From the NCBI RefSeq assembly GCF_017355365.1, contig NZ_JADIJR010000014.1, positions 1 to 64,000 of the forward strand: a stretch of 64,000 bases of DNA, given 5' to 3'. This document shows, piece by piece, positions 37,027 to 45,055 of the stretch. Origin of the DNA: Microbacterium sp. SD291. GTDB lineage: Bacteria; Actinomycetota; Actinomycetes; Actinomycetales; Microbacteriaceae. The first letter of the stretch is position 1; the number at the start of each line of letters is the position of its first letter. The translations under genes and the position numbers were made by a program. The notes beneath the pieces are model-generated. The model did no database searches and was not told where the DNA came from. It saw nothing but the letters and a program-made list of their open reading frames with translations.

Positions 37027-37869
37027 GGAGAAGATCATCGGGAGATCGTCGTCTTCGGCGGCACTCCCGAAGTCGAGATCGACGACAACCGGGACGTGGT
37101 CGCTCGGCTGCTCGCCCTTGCGCTCGTCGCGGTGGATGGAGGCCCCGGTCACGGCATCCGCCAGCGCCGAGGAGCCCATGATGAAGTCGATGCGGATGCC
37201 CTCGTTGCGGGGGAACTTGAGCCGCTGGTAGTCCCAGTAGGTGTAGCCCTCCGGGAGCAGCGGCCGCACGACGTCGGTGAGGCCGGCATCCGCCAGCGCG
37301 AAGAACGCGGCCCGCTCCTGCGGCGAGACGTGCGTGGAGACGCCCTCGACGATCGCCGGGTCGCCGTTGTCATGCGGGAACGGGATGATGTTGAAGTCGC
37401 CGACCAGCGCGAGCGGCAGGCCGGGGTCGGCCGACAGCTCGGCGGCCGTCGCCTTCTTCAGCTCCTCGAGCCAGTGCAGCTTGTACGCGTAGTGCGGGTC
37501 GTCGAGCGAGCGCCCGTTCGGCACGTACAGGCTCCACACCCTGACCCCGTCGACCATCACGCCGAGCGCGCGGGCCTCCTGCGGAGCATCCGGCCCCTCA
37601 TGCCCCTTCGCGAACCCCGGCATGCCCGCGAACGCGGTCTGCACGTCGGTGATCGGCAGACGGCTCGCGATCGCGACGCCGTTCCACTGATTGAGGCCGT
37701 GCACCTCGACGTGGTACCCGGCGTCCTCGAACGGGCCGTACGGGAACTGCTCGGGCTTGCACTTGATCTCCTGCATCGCCAGCACGTCGATGTCCTCGCG
37801 CACGGCGAACTCGACGGTGCGGGTGACGCGGGTGCGGATCGAGTTGACGTTCCAGGTGGCCAAGCGCAT
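37024..37869 (-). CDS. xthA: Exodeoxyribonuclease III
   Basis: A 281-residue AP endonuclease/3' exonuclease for base-excision repair. Conserved blocks: TWNVNSIRTR (residues 5-14), MQEIKCKPEQF with the metal Glu, YVPNGRSLDDPHYAYKL, GDFNIIP near 155, and SDHVPVVVDLDF near the end. Length is standard. The start has a leaderless form: TAGGCT, six bases, ATG. It stops at the edge of a dispersed repeat. Confidence 0.94.
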   Translation of the reverse strand: MRLATWNVNSIRTRVTRTVEFAVREDIDVLAMQEIKCKPEQFPYGPFEDAGYHVEVHGLNQWNGVAIASRLPITDVQTAFAGMPGFAKGHEGPDAPQEARALGVMVDGVRVWSLYVPNGRSLDDPHYAYKLHWLEELKKATAAELSADPGLPLALVGDFNIIPFPHDNGDPAIVEGVSTHVSPQERAAFFALADAGLTDVVRPLLPEGYTYWDYQRLKFPRNEGIRIDFIMGSSALADAVTGASIHRDERKGEQPSDHVPVVVDLDFGSAAEDDDLPMIFS

Positions 37870-37899
37870 GGGTCAAGCCTAGTTGCGGGGGAGGACAGG

Positions 37900-37928
37900 G
37901 GATGCCGGGGTGTGGACCGCCGGCATCC
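37900..37928 (-). terminator. Hairpin after malate synthase
   Basis: GGATGCCGG (37900-37908) pairs with CCGGCATCC (37920-37928) across an 11-base loop, between the end of glcB and the xthA promoter. No T-run follows. Confidence 0.45.
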
Positions 37929-37939
37929 CGCGCCTCAGG

Positions 37940-40144
37940 TCAGACAGCGGCTGGCGCGGCCTGCGCGGCCTTCGCGGCCTTCGCGGCCTTCTTCTCGCGG
38001 CGGAGGCCGTGCAGCAGCGGCTCGGTGTATCCGCTCGGCTGCGCTGCGCCCTCGAGGATCAGGCGGCGCGCGGCCGTGTAGGCGATGCCGGGCTCTCCGC
38101 CCTCGGCGTATGCGAGCGGCTCGTAGTTCGGGTCTCCGGCGTTCTGCTCGTCGACGACCGGCGCGAGGCGGCGCAGGCTGTCGTCGACCTGCTCGACGGT
38201 GATCACGCCGTGCTGCAGCCAGTTGGCGAGCAGCTGGCTCGAGATGCGCAGCGTCGCGCGGTCCTCCATGAGGCCGACGCCGTTGATGTCCGGCACCTTC
38301 GAGACGCCGATGCCCTGGTCGATCCAGCGCACCACGTACCCCAGGATCGACTGCACGTTGTTGTCGATCTCCTCCGCGACGATCTCCGGCGTGAGGTCGC
38401 CCTCGCCCGCGAGCGGCGGCACCAGCAGCGCGTCGAGCGCGTCGTCGCCGACCGGCGGCAGCGTCGCCCGCACCGCGAACGCGTCGACCTGGTGGTAGTG
38501 CAGGGCATGCAGCGTCGCCGCGGTCGGAGACGGGACCCACGCGGTGGACGCACCGGACCGCGGGTGCGCGATCTTCTTCTCGAGCATGTCGTGCATGAGG
38601 TCGGGCTCGGCCCACATGCCCTTGCCGATCTGGGCGCGACCGTCGAGGCCGGCGGCGAGGCCGATCGCGACGTTGCGGTCCTCGTAGACCTTCATGAACG
38701 GCTGCGCCTTGATCGCGGCCTTCGGAAGGAAGGGCCCTGCGTGCAGCGAGGTGTGGATCTCGTCGCCCGTGCGGTCGAGGAAGCCGGTGTTGATGAACAC
38801 GACCCGGTCGGATACCGCGGCGATCGACGCCGTGAGGTTCGCCGAGGTGCGGCGCTCCTCGTCCATGATGCCGACCTTCATGGTGCGCGCCGGCAGGCCG
38901 AGCAGCTCCTCGACGCGGCCGAACAGCTCGGCCGCGAACGCGACCTCTTCCGGTCCGTGCATCTTGGGCTTCACGATGTACATCGAGCCGGTGCGCGAGT
39001 TGCGTCCCGCGTTCGGCCCCTCGAGCTCGGGGATGGTGCCGAGCGCGGTCATGATCGCGTCGAGGACGCCCTCGAACGTCTGCCCGCCGTCGCGGTCGAG
39101 CACGGCATCGGTGCGCATCAGGTGCCCGACGTTGCGGACGAACAGCACGGCCCGGCCGGGCAGCGTGATCTCGCCGCCGTCGAACTTTCGGTACGTGCGG
39201 TCGTCGGCGAGCTGCCGGGTGAACGTGCGGTCGCCCTTGGTCACCGTCTCGGTGAGAGTGCCGTCCATGAAGCCCCGCCAGTTGCGGTAGCCGAGGGCCT
39301 TGTCCTCGCCGTCGACGGCGGCGACCGAGTCCTCCAGGTCGAGGATCGCGGTGAGCGCGGACTCGAGGATGATGTCCTGGACGCCGGCGGCATCCGTCGC
39401 GCCGATCCGGCCGGCGCGGTCGATCACGATCTCGGCGTGCAGGCCGTTGTGGACCAGCAGCACCGCCGAGGGAGCATCCGCTTCTCCGTTGAAGCCGACG
39501 AGCGCCTCCGGCGCGGCCAGGCGGCGGATGCCCGCGGGCGTCTCGACCGCGAGTCCGTCGGCGTCGACGCGGTACGCGGTGGCCTCGCTGTGCGAGCCGT
39601 CGGTGAGCGGCGCGATCTCGTCGAGCAGCTCACGGCCCCAGACGACGACCTCGGCGGCGCGGGCGAAGTTGAACTCCCTGCCCGGGGCGAGCTCGCCCTC
39701 CTGGCTGATGGCGTCGGTGCCGTAGAGCGCGTCGTACAGCGAGCCCCAGCGGGCGTTCGCGGCGTTGAGCGCGAAGCGGGCGTTCAGCAGCGGCACGACC
39801 AGCTGGGGGCCTGCCATCGTGGCGATCTCGGGGTCGACGTTCTCGGTCGTCACCGCGACGTCCGCCGGCGCTGGCACCAGGTAGCCGATCTCGGTGAGGA
39901 GCGCCCGGTAGGCGTCCTTGTCGGGCATGCCGGGGTTCGCACGGTGGAACCCGTCGATGCGCGCCTGGATCTCCTCGCGCTTCGCGAGCAGGGCCGCGTT
40001 GCGCGGCACCAGGTCGTGGATGATCGCACTCGTTCCGGACCAGAACGCGTCGACGTCGCGTCCTGCGTCGGTCAGCGCCGCTTCGGCGAACTCGACGATC
40101 GGCGCGGCCACCGAGAGGTCGGCGCGGGTGAGATACGAGGTCAT
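37940..40144 (-). CDS. glcB: Malate synthase G
   Basis: A 734-residue malate synthase of the G type, which joins glyoxylate and acetyl-CoA to malate. Clear G-type stretches are ILDLEDSVAAVDGEDK near 270, SMYIVKPKMHGPEEVAFA near 400, VGIMDEERRTSANL and GFLDRTGDEIHTSLHAGPF near 470-490, and the C-terminal NCGRW-equivalent region. The C-terminus has a lysine/alanine tail (KKAAKAAKAAQAAP) from a short GCC/CTT repeat. It follows a GlcG/HbpS gene on the same strand, an association also seen in the E. coli glc operon. It gives glyoxylate from ureides a second outlet. Confidence 0.95.
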   Translation of the reverse strand: MTSYLTRADLSVAAPIVEFAEAALTDAGRDVDAFWSGTSAIIHDLVPRNAALLAKREEIQARIDGFHRANPGMPDKDAYRALLTEIGYLVPAPADVAVTTENVDPEIATMAGPQLVVPLLNARFALNAANARWGSLYDALYGTDAISQEGELAPGREFNFARAAEVVVWGRELLDEIAPLTDGSHSEATAYRVDADGLAVETPAGIRRLAAPEALVGFNGEADAPSAVLLVHNGLHAEIVIDRAGRIGATDAAGVQDIILESALTAILDLEDSVAAVDGEDKALGYRNWRGFMDGTLTETVTKGDRTFTRQLADDRTYRKFDGGEITLPGRAVLFVRNVGHLMRTDAVLDRDGGQTFEGVLDAIMTALGTIPELEGPNAGRNSRTGSMYIVKPKMHGPEEVAFAAELFGRVEELLGLPARTMKVGIMDEERRTSANLTASIAAVSDRVVFINTGFLDRTGDEIHTSLHAGPFLPKAAIKAQPFMKVYEDRNVAIGLAAGLDGRAQIGKGMWAEPDLMHDMLEKKIAHPRSGASTAWVPSPTAATLHALHYHQVDAFAVRATLPPVGDDALDALLVPPLAGEGDLTPEIVAEEIDNNVQSILGYVVRWIDQGIGVSKVPDINGVGLMEDRATLRISSQLLANWLQHGVITVEQVDDSLRRLAPVVDEQNAGDPNYEPLAYAEGGEPGIAYTAARRLILEGAAQPSGYTEPLLHGLRREKKAAKAAKAAQAAPAAV

Positions 40145-40157
40145 GGTTCCATTCCTT

Positions 40158-40589
40158 CTACTGTTCGAATCCGGTAACGACAGCGCCGAGGCGCTTCAGG
40201 GTCTCAAGTGCGATCTCAGCATCCTGGGCGGGGCTTCCGCCAGCCACTCCGAGTCCGCCGACGTGGGCGTCGTCGAAGAAGATCGGCATGCCTCCGTCGA
40301 TCGTGGTCAGGGCGCCGCCGGTGCCGAGGGGCAGCGCGATCGTCAGCGACTCCGGGATCTGCCCGGTGCGGCGGCGAGTGGATGCCGACGTCGCGGCCTT
40401 GCGACGGCTGGTCTCGGCGCTGTGCGGGGTGGCGCCGTCGGACATGCCGTAGGCGATCAGCGTCATGGACGGATCCGCGACCGAGACGACGGCCTTCACG
40501 CCCGCGCGCTCGCCCTCCTCCATTGCGATGGCGACGGCGCGGACGGCGGTCTCGTAGGTGATCGCGACGATCTGGCGGTGGGTAGACAT
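40158..40589 (-). CDS. GlcG/HbpS-family protein
   Basis: A 143-residue GlcG/HbpS domain protein. Typical stretches are AVVSVADPSMTLIAYGMSDGATPHSAETSRRKAATS (first half) and GGMPIFFDDAHVGGLGVAGGSPAQDAEIA (second half). ATG 40589 is used because GAGGAG stands nine bases upstream; the frame is open 11 codons further. Members bind haem or act beside glycolate and glyoxylate genes; in the E. coli glc operon the role of GlcG is unclear. It is 13 bases before malate synthase and shares its transcript. Confidence 0.87.
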   Translation of the reverse strand: MSTHRQIVAITYETAVRAVAIAMEEGERAGVKAVVSVADPSMTLIAYGMSDGATPHSAETSRRKAATSASTRRRTGQIPESLTIALPLGTGGALTTIDGGMPIFFDDAHVGGLGVAGGSPAQDAEIALETLKRLGAVVTGFEQ

Positions 40590-40638
40590 GTCGTCTCCTC
40601 GTCTCGTGCAGGCCGGGGTCATGCAATCGGGTTAAGTA

Positions 40639-40673
40639 TTCACATTGCGAACAGTTACTTTCGCATGACGGAA
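40639..40673. promoter_or_regulatory. Two TTC/GAA dyads upstream of glcG-glcB
   Basis: TTC-N7-GAA at 40639-40651 and TTC-N8-GAA at 40660-40673 are 21 bases apart, two helical turns, in an A/T-rich patch between the divergent glcG and pyrE genes. They may bind the regulator of the glyoxylate genes, but the order of half-sites is the reverse of the GGAA-N6-TTCC operator. Confidence 0.4.
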
Positions 40674-40755
40674 TACTACGCCATCAAGACCGGCTGTGTC
40701 CAGGGGCGCGCTTCCCTCATCGCCGGCCGCCTCCGAATCAGGGTGTCACGCCTTC

Positions 40756-40768
40756 TACACTGGATGCC
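40756..40768 (+). promoter_or_regulatory. Leaderless -10 box of pyrE
   Basis: TACACT at 40756-40761 ends seven bases before the GTG start, so the transcript should begin at or next to the start codon. No ribosome site is present. The matching -35 is poor. Confidence 0.55.
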
Positions 40769-41329
40769 GTGACCGCACTCGACGCAGACCGCCAGACCCT
40801 TCTCGACCTGATCAAGGACGAGGCGGTGTTCCACGGCGACTTCACCCTCTCCAGCGGCAAGAAGGCGACGTACTACGTCGACATGCGCAAGCTCACTCTG
40901 GACCATCGCGCGGCCCCCGCGATCGGGCGCATCATGCTCGACCTGATCGGTGACCTCGACGTCGCCGCCGTCGGCGGGCTCACCCTCGGCGCCGACCCGA
41001 TCGCCAACTCGGTGATGCACGCCTCGGTCGGCACCGACCGCCCCCTCGACGCCTTCGTCGTGCGCAAGGAGCCGAAGGACCACGGGCGCGGCCGTCAGGT
41101 CGAGGGCGCCGACATCAAGGGCAAGCGCGTCGTCGTCCTTGAAGACACGTCCACCACCGGGCAGTCCGCGCTCAAGGCCGTCGAGGCCCTGCGCCGCGAA
41201 GGCGCGGAGATCGTCGCGGTCGCGGTGATCGTCGACCGCAAGACCGGCGCGCAGGCCGCCATCGAGGCCGAGGGTCTCGAATGGCGCGCAGCCTTCGACC
41301 TCGACGACCTCGGGCTCGACCCGCAGTGA
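40769..41329 (+). CDS. pyrE: Orotate phosphoribosyltransferase
   Basis: A 186-residue OPRT that makes OMP from orotate and PRPP. It has LSSGKKATYYVDMRKL near residue 28 and the PRPP loop VVVLEDTSTTGQSALKAVE near 117. Length is normal. The GTG start is leaderless in appearance. It stands apart from other pyrimidine genes, as is common in actinobacteria, and its stop overlaps the GTG of the ROK gene. Confidence 0.93.
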   Translation: MTALDADRQTLLDLIKDEAVFHGDFTLSSGKKATYYVDMRKLTLDHRAAPAIGRIMLDLIGDLDVAAVGGLTLGADPIANSVMHASVGTDRPLDAFVVRKEPKDHGRGRQVEGADIKGKRVVVLEDTSTTGQSALKAVEALRREGAEIVAVAVIVDRKTGAQAAIEAEGLEWRAAFDLDDLGLDPQ

Positions 41330-42246
41330 CCGGCTCGCCCGCTGCCATGCAGTACGCGCTCGCCGTCGACATCGGCGGCACGAAGATGGAGGCCGCTCTC
41401 GTCCGAGGCGACGGAACCGTCGTCGACGGCAGCCGCAGTCGCCGGCCCACGGGCCGCGAGGCGACCTCCGACTCTCTGCACGCCGCCGTCGCCGCGATCG
41501 TCTCGCACGCGCTGGCCGCTCTTCCCGACGGTGCGGAGCTCGCCGGCGCCGGCATCGGCAGCGCAGGACCCGTCGACCGCACGGACGGCACGATCCTGCC
41601 GGTGAACATGCCGCTGGCCCGGGGCTTCGCCCTCGTCGAGTCCGTCCGCACCGCGGCATCCGCCGTGCTCGGCCGCGACGTCCCGACCACTCTCGGGCAC
41701 GACGGCGGTGCGCTCGCGCTCGCCGAATCCTGGCTGGGTGCGACGCAGGATGCCGGCGCATCACTGTCGATCGTGGTGTCCACCGGTGTCGGCGGCGGCT
41801 TCGTCGTGAACGGCGCGTACATCCCCGGCGCGACCGGCAACGCCGGGCACCTCGGCCAGGTGCGACGCGAGGGAGGGCTGACTCTCGAGGAGATCGCGTC
41901 AGGCCCCGCGAGCGCCGCCTGGGCGCAGCAGCAGGGCTGGGCGGGAAACACCGGTGAGGACCTGGCGAAGGATGCCGCAGCCGGCGTCGCGGTCGCGCGC
42001 GCGGCGATCGAGCGCTCGGCCCGCGCGGTCGGGGAGGCGCTGGCGGATGCCGCGACCCTCGTCGACCTCGACGTCGTCGCGATCGGCGGCGGCTTCTCGC
42101 GGGTGTCGGCAGACTACATCGACCTCGTGCAGCAGGCGCTCACCGCGAGCGCCGCGCACGAGTACTCGCGGCGCACCCGCGTGGTGCGCTCCGGCCTCGG
42201 CGACGAGGGCCCGCTCATCGGCGCGGCCGCGCTCGTCCTGCGCTGA
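41326..42246 (+). CDS. ROK-family sugar kinase or regulator-like protein
   Basis: A 306-residue ROK protein with the phosphate motif VDIGGTKMEAALV at residues 15-27, AGIGSAGPVD, and STGVGGGFVVNGAYIPGATGNAGHLGQ near 150-170. The usual zinc cluster (CxCGxxGCxE) that follows the His in this family is missing; the segment reads VRREGGLTLEEIASGPA. There is no DNA-binding domain. GTG 41326 overlaps the pyrE stop (GTGA); ATG 41347 is possible. It could be a glucokinase- or N-acetylmannosamine-kinase-like enzyme with altered structure. Confidence 0.8.
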   Translation: MTGSPAAMQYALAVDIGGTKMEAALVRGDGTVVDGSRSRRPTGREATSDSLHAAVAAIVSHALAALPDGAELAGAGIGSAGPVDRTDGTILPVNMPLARGFALVESVRTAASAVLGRDVPTTLGHDGGALALAESWLGATQDAGASLSIVVSTGVGGGFVVNGAYIPGATGNAGHLGQVRREGGLTLEEIASGPASAAWAQQQGWAGNTGEDLAKDAAAGVAVARAAIERSARAVGEALADAATLVDLDVVAIGGGFSRVSADYIDLVQQALTASAAHEYSRRTRVVRSGLGDEGPLIGAAALVLR

Positions 42247-42265
42247 CGCGCAGTAACGCCGGCGC

Positions 42266-42445
42266 TCAGCGCCTGCGGTCGTCGTCGTCCCAGGGACCTT
42301 CCCACCAGCCCGCGCGGCCGTCGCCGTCTCCCTGGCCGTCGCCGGGGCCTCGGCGGCGCGAGCGGAAGAACTGCACCGCGAACACGATGAGCGAGGTGGA
42401 GGTGATCAGGATGAGCACCAGGAACAGCAGGTCGGACTGGGTCAT
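42266..42445 (-). CDS. Small single-span membrane protein
   Basis: A 59-residue protein: residues 6-27 (LLFLVLILITSTSLIVFAVQFF) form one transmembrane segment, followed by an Arg-rich turn and an acidic, Gly/Asp/Trp-rich tail (GWWEGPWDDDDRRR). It overlaps the stop of the YdeI-like gene upstream (ATGA), so they are probably translated together. I do not recognise a family. Confidence 0.65.
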   Translation of the reverse strand: MTQSDLLFLVLILITSTSLIVFAVQFFRSRRRGPGDGQGDGDGRAGWWEGPWDDDDRRR

Positions 42446-43011
42446 GGTCGCTTCCCCTCCGCGGCATCCGCCACGATCTTCGCGATGCGGGCGGCACGCG
42501 TCTCGACGCGCTTCGCCGTCGCGATCTGCGTGAGCCCGAGCTTCTTCACCGACTTCGGGAACGCGTCCCAGTTCGCCCTGGCTGCGGGCGCGGCGTCGAG
42601 GGCCTCGGCGAACTCCGGCGGCTCGATCCCCGCCTCCGGTCCGTCGAGCATGGTCCACGACCCGTTGGCCTTCGCGACCTCGATCGCGCGGACGCCGGCG
42701 GGCGCGAGCATCCCGGCGGCCTCCAGTTCGGCGAGGCGCGCCTTGTTCGTCGCCGCCCAGCCGCTGGCCGCCCGTCGCGGCGAGAACCACTGCCCCACGG
42801 TCTGGTCGTCGAACGTGCGCACGGGGCCGTCGATCCAGCCGAAGCACAGCGCGTGACGCACCGCGTCCTCGTAGCCGACGCCGGTGGCGTCGTTGCCGCG
42901 CACGCTCAGCAGCCACACCCCGGCGGCGCGGCCGTGACTCTCCTCGAGCCAGGTGCGCCAGGCCGCAGCATCCGCCGCCCTGATCCGTTCGCCGTCGTCG
43001 AGCGCGCCCAT
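42442..43011 (-). CDS. YdeI/OmpD-associated-family protein
   Basis: A 189-residue protein with the YdeI-type core: WRTWLEESHGRAAGVWLL, GVGYEDAVRHALCFGWIDGPVRTFDD near 50-75, WFSPRRAASGWAATNKARLAEL near 77-98 and the C-terminal FPKSVKKLGLTQIATAKRVETRAARI. The family is common and has no agreed biochemical role. The start ATG 43011 fits the conserved N-terminus. It lies downstream of the NagD-like gene on the same strand with 13 bases between. Confidence 0.82.
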   Translation of the reverse strand: MGALDDGERIRAADAAAWRTWLEESHGRAAGVWLLSVRGNDATGVGYEDAVRHALCFGWIDGPVRTFDDQTVGQWFSPRRAASGWAATNKARLAELEAAGMLAPAGVRAIEVAKANGSWTMLDGPEAGIEPPEFAEALDAAPAARANWDAFPKSVKKLGLTQIATAKRVETRAARIAKIVADAAEGKRP

Positions 43012-43024
43012 GTCAGTGCTCCCG

Positions 43025-43840
43025 TCAGTGCTTCGCGTCGGGGATCGTCTTGATCGTGTCGGTGATGCGGGGGAGCAGGTCGGCGACCGACTGCACGATC
43101 TCGTCCGGGCGGAACGGGTACTTCTCGATCTCGGCCTGGTCGCTGATGCCGGTGAGCACGAGCACGGTGTGCAGTCCCGCCTCGATGCCGGCGACGACAT
43201 CGGTGTCCATCCGGTCGCCGATCATGCCGGTGCGCTTCGAGTGCGCGCCGATCTTGTTCAGCGCCGAGCGGAACATCATCGGGTTCGGCTTGCCGACCAC
43301 GTACGGCTCCTTGCCGGTGGCCTTCGTGATGAGAGCGGCGATCGCGCCCGTGGCGGGGAGCGGTCCGTCGGCGCTCGGGCCGGTGGCATCGGGGTTCGTC
43401 ACGATGAACCGGGCACCGGCGAGGATCAGCCGGATCGCCTTCGTGATCGCCTCGAAGGAGTAGTTGCGGGTCTCGCCCACCACGACGAAGTCGGGGTTCG
43501 TCTCGGTCATGATGAAGCCGGCGTCGTGCAGGGCGGTGAGGATCCCCGCCTCGCCGATCACGAAGGCGGAGCCGCCGGGCACCTGCGACTGCAGGAAGTC
43601 GGCGGTCGCGAGAGCCGACGTCCAGATGCGCTCCTCCGGCACGATGAGGCCGCTCGCGCGGAGGCGGGCTGAGAGGTCGCGCGCGGTGAAGATCGAGTTG
43701 TTCGTCAGCACCAGGTAGGGGATGTCGCTGCTCTCCCAGCCGGCGAGCAGCTCGGATGCTCCGGGGATGGCGTCGTTCTCATGGACGAGCACGCCGTCCA
43801 TGTCGGTGAGCCAGCATTCGATGTCGTCTCGTTGAGCCAT
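43025..43840 (-). CDS. HAD-IIA phosphatase (NagD-like)
   Basis: A 271-residue HAD hydrolase of the NagD/AraL type: WLTDMDGVLVHENDAIPGA at residues 10-28, VLTNNS near 44, a C2A cap with FIVTNPDATGPS, then KPNPMMFRSAL and MIGDRMDTDVVAG near 205. It probably dephosphorylates a sugar phosphate or glycerol phosphate. The promoter is leaderless in form: TAGGCT, six bases, ATG. A pair of palindromic elements lies upstream. Confidence 0.89.
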   Translation of the reverse strand: MAQRDDIECWLTDMDGVLVHENDAIPGASELLAGWESSDIPYLVLTNNSIFTARDLSARLRASGLIVPEERIWTSALATADFLQSQVPGGSAFVIGEAGILTALHDAGFIMTETNPDFVVVGETRNYSFEAITKAIRLILAGARFIVTNPDATGPSADGPLPATGAIAALITKATGKEPYVVGKPNPMMFRSALNKIGAHSKRTGMIGDRMDTDVVAGIEAGLHTVLVLTGISDQAEIEKYPFRPDEIVQSVADLLPRITDTIKTIPDAKH

Positions 43841-43890
43841 GTGCCCAGCCTAGGGCGCACAGGTTTCAGGCAGGTGTCGCGCTCGGCGGC

Positions 43891-44067
43891 GCCACAACTC
43901 CGGAGATCCGGGGCGAAACGGGCGGATTCGGGGGCTCGGCGGCTCGAAGTGCAGCAATTCTCCGGAGTCATGGCGCGCGCCCCCGTGCACAACTCCTCAG
44001 AATCGGCGCGCAGACGCCCGATTCCGGGGTGATCGGCACCGCAGCCGTGGATTCCGGAGGAATTGTG
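43891..44067. repeat. Two tandem palindromic intergenic elements
   Basis: Element A spans 43891-43974 with arms GCCACAACTCCGGAGAT and AATTCTCCGGAGTCATGGC. Element B spans 43987-44067 with arms GCACAACTCCTCAGAATC and GATTCCGGAGGAATTGTG. Both share the arm form CACAACTCC(GG)AGAATC and an inner GC-rich dyad. They fill the gap between a HAD gene and the convergent-side end of the MntR-like gene and encode nothing I can see. Confidence 0.65.
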
Positions 44068-44091
44068 AACGGGCGGCGGCGGACAGCGCAG

Positions 44092-44724
44092 CTACGCGCT
44101 CAGCCAGACGACCTCGGCCGCGCCCTCCGGCAGGGTGACGGACGCGCCGTCGAGCTCGACGCCGGATGCCGTGACGACGACGGGCGAGCCGACGGTCAGC
44201 CCCAGCGATTCGAGGTCGCGCAGCAGCTCCGGGTCGCGGTCGTCCACCCGCAGCACGCGCCCGGAGTGCCCGGCCGGGGCGTCGGCGAGAAGCACGAACG
44301 GCACCCGGTCGATGATGCCATCGGCGTCAGGGATCGCGTCGCCGTGCGGGTCGAACCGCGGCCGTCCGAGGCGCTCGTCGATGCCCTCGAGCAGCCTGTC
44401 GCTGATGGTGTGCTCGAGCACCTCGGCCTCGTCGTGCACCTCGTCCCAGCCGTAGCCGAACTCCTGCACGAGCCAGGTCTCGATCAGCCGGTGGCGGCGG
44501 ACCATCGCGAGCGCCCGCTGAGTTCCGGCATCCGTCAGCCGCACCGCGCCGTACGGCACGTGCGAGACGAGACCGGCGGCGGCGAGCTTCTTCACCATCT
44601 CGGTCACCGATGACGGGGCGATGCCCAGCTTCGCCGCGAGCACCGACGGGGTGATCGGGGCGTCCTGCCACTCGGTGTGCGCGTAGACGGTCTTGAGGTA
44701 GTCGTCTGCCGCCGGGGATGCCAC
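44092..44724 (-). CDS. DtxR/MntR-family metal-dependent regulator
   Basis: A 210-residue regulator: winged helix (residues 1-65; LAAKLGIAPSSVTEMVKKLAAAGLV), dimerisation and metal domain (about 66-140; HDEAEVLEHTISDRLLEGIDERLGRPRFDPHG supplies the usual metal-binding residues) and a C-terminal SH3-like FeoA domain. The leaderless form TAGGCT, six bases, GTG sets the start at 44724. Proximity to a manganese-type ABC importer, whose promoter has an MntR-like box, suggests an MntR role rather than iron control. Confidence 0.9.
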   Translation of the reverse strand: MASPAADDYLKTVYAHTEWQDAPITPSVLAAKLGIAPSSVTEMVKKLAAAGLVSHVPYGAVRLTDAGTQRALAMVRRHRLIETWLVQEFGYGWDEVHDEAEVLEHTISDRLLEGIDERLGRPRFDPHGDAIPDADGIIDRVPFVLLADAPAGHSGRVLRVDDRDPELLRDLESLGLTVGSPVVVTASGVELDGASVTLPEGAAEVVWLSA

Positions 44725-44744
44725 GATTCCAGCCTACGGCAGGG

Positions 44745-45035
44745 TCAGCTCGTCGCCGCAGCGAGGATGCCGTAGGCGACCTGCCCCGCGAAGAACACGA
44801 CGCCGAAGCCGAGAAGGGCCGCGGCGAGCGAGAGCCGGCCGTCGAAGCCGGGCACGTCGGCGATGCCGGCCTTGCGCGCCCGGAACGCGAGCACGAGGGT
44901 CGCGATGCCGAGTGCGAGCTGCACCCAGGGGCCGCCGGCGGGCAGCACCGTCGGGAAGGCGATCAGCAGGGCGCCGATCACGCCGGTCGCGAGGCCGATC
45001 CAGGTGAGGGTGCGAACCTTGGCTGCGGCAGTCAT
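44745..45035 (-). CDS. Small three-span membrane protein
   Basis: A 96-residue hydrophobic protein with three predicted transmembrane segments (about residues 9-30, 36-53 and 68-92). Leaderless form: TAGGCT, six bases, ATG. It lies between the MntR-like regulator and the metal importer on the same strand. I do not recognise a named family. Confidence 0.7.
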   Translation of the reverse strand: MTAAAKVRTLTWIGLATGVIGALLIAFPTVLPAGGPWVQLALGIATLVLAFRARKAGIADVPGFDGRLSLAAALLGFGVVFFAGQVAYGILAAATS

Positions 45036-45055
45036 CCTTCGAGCCTATCCCGCGC

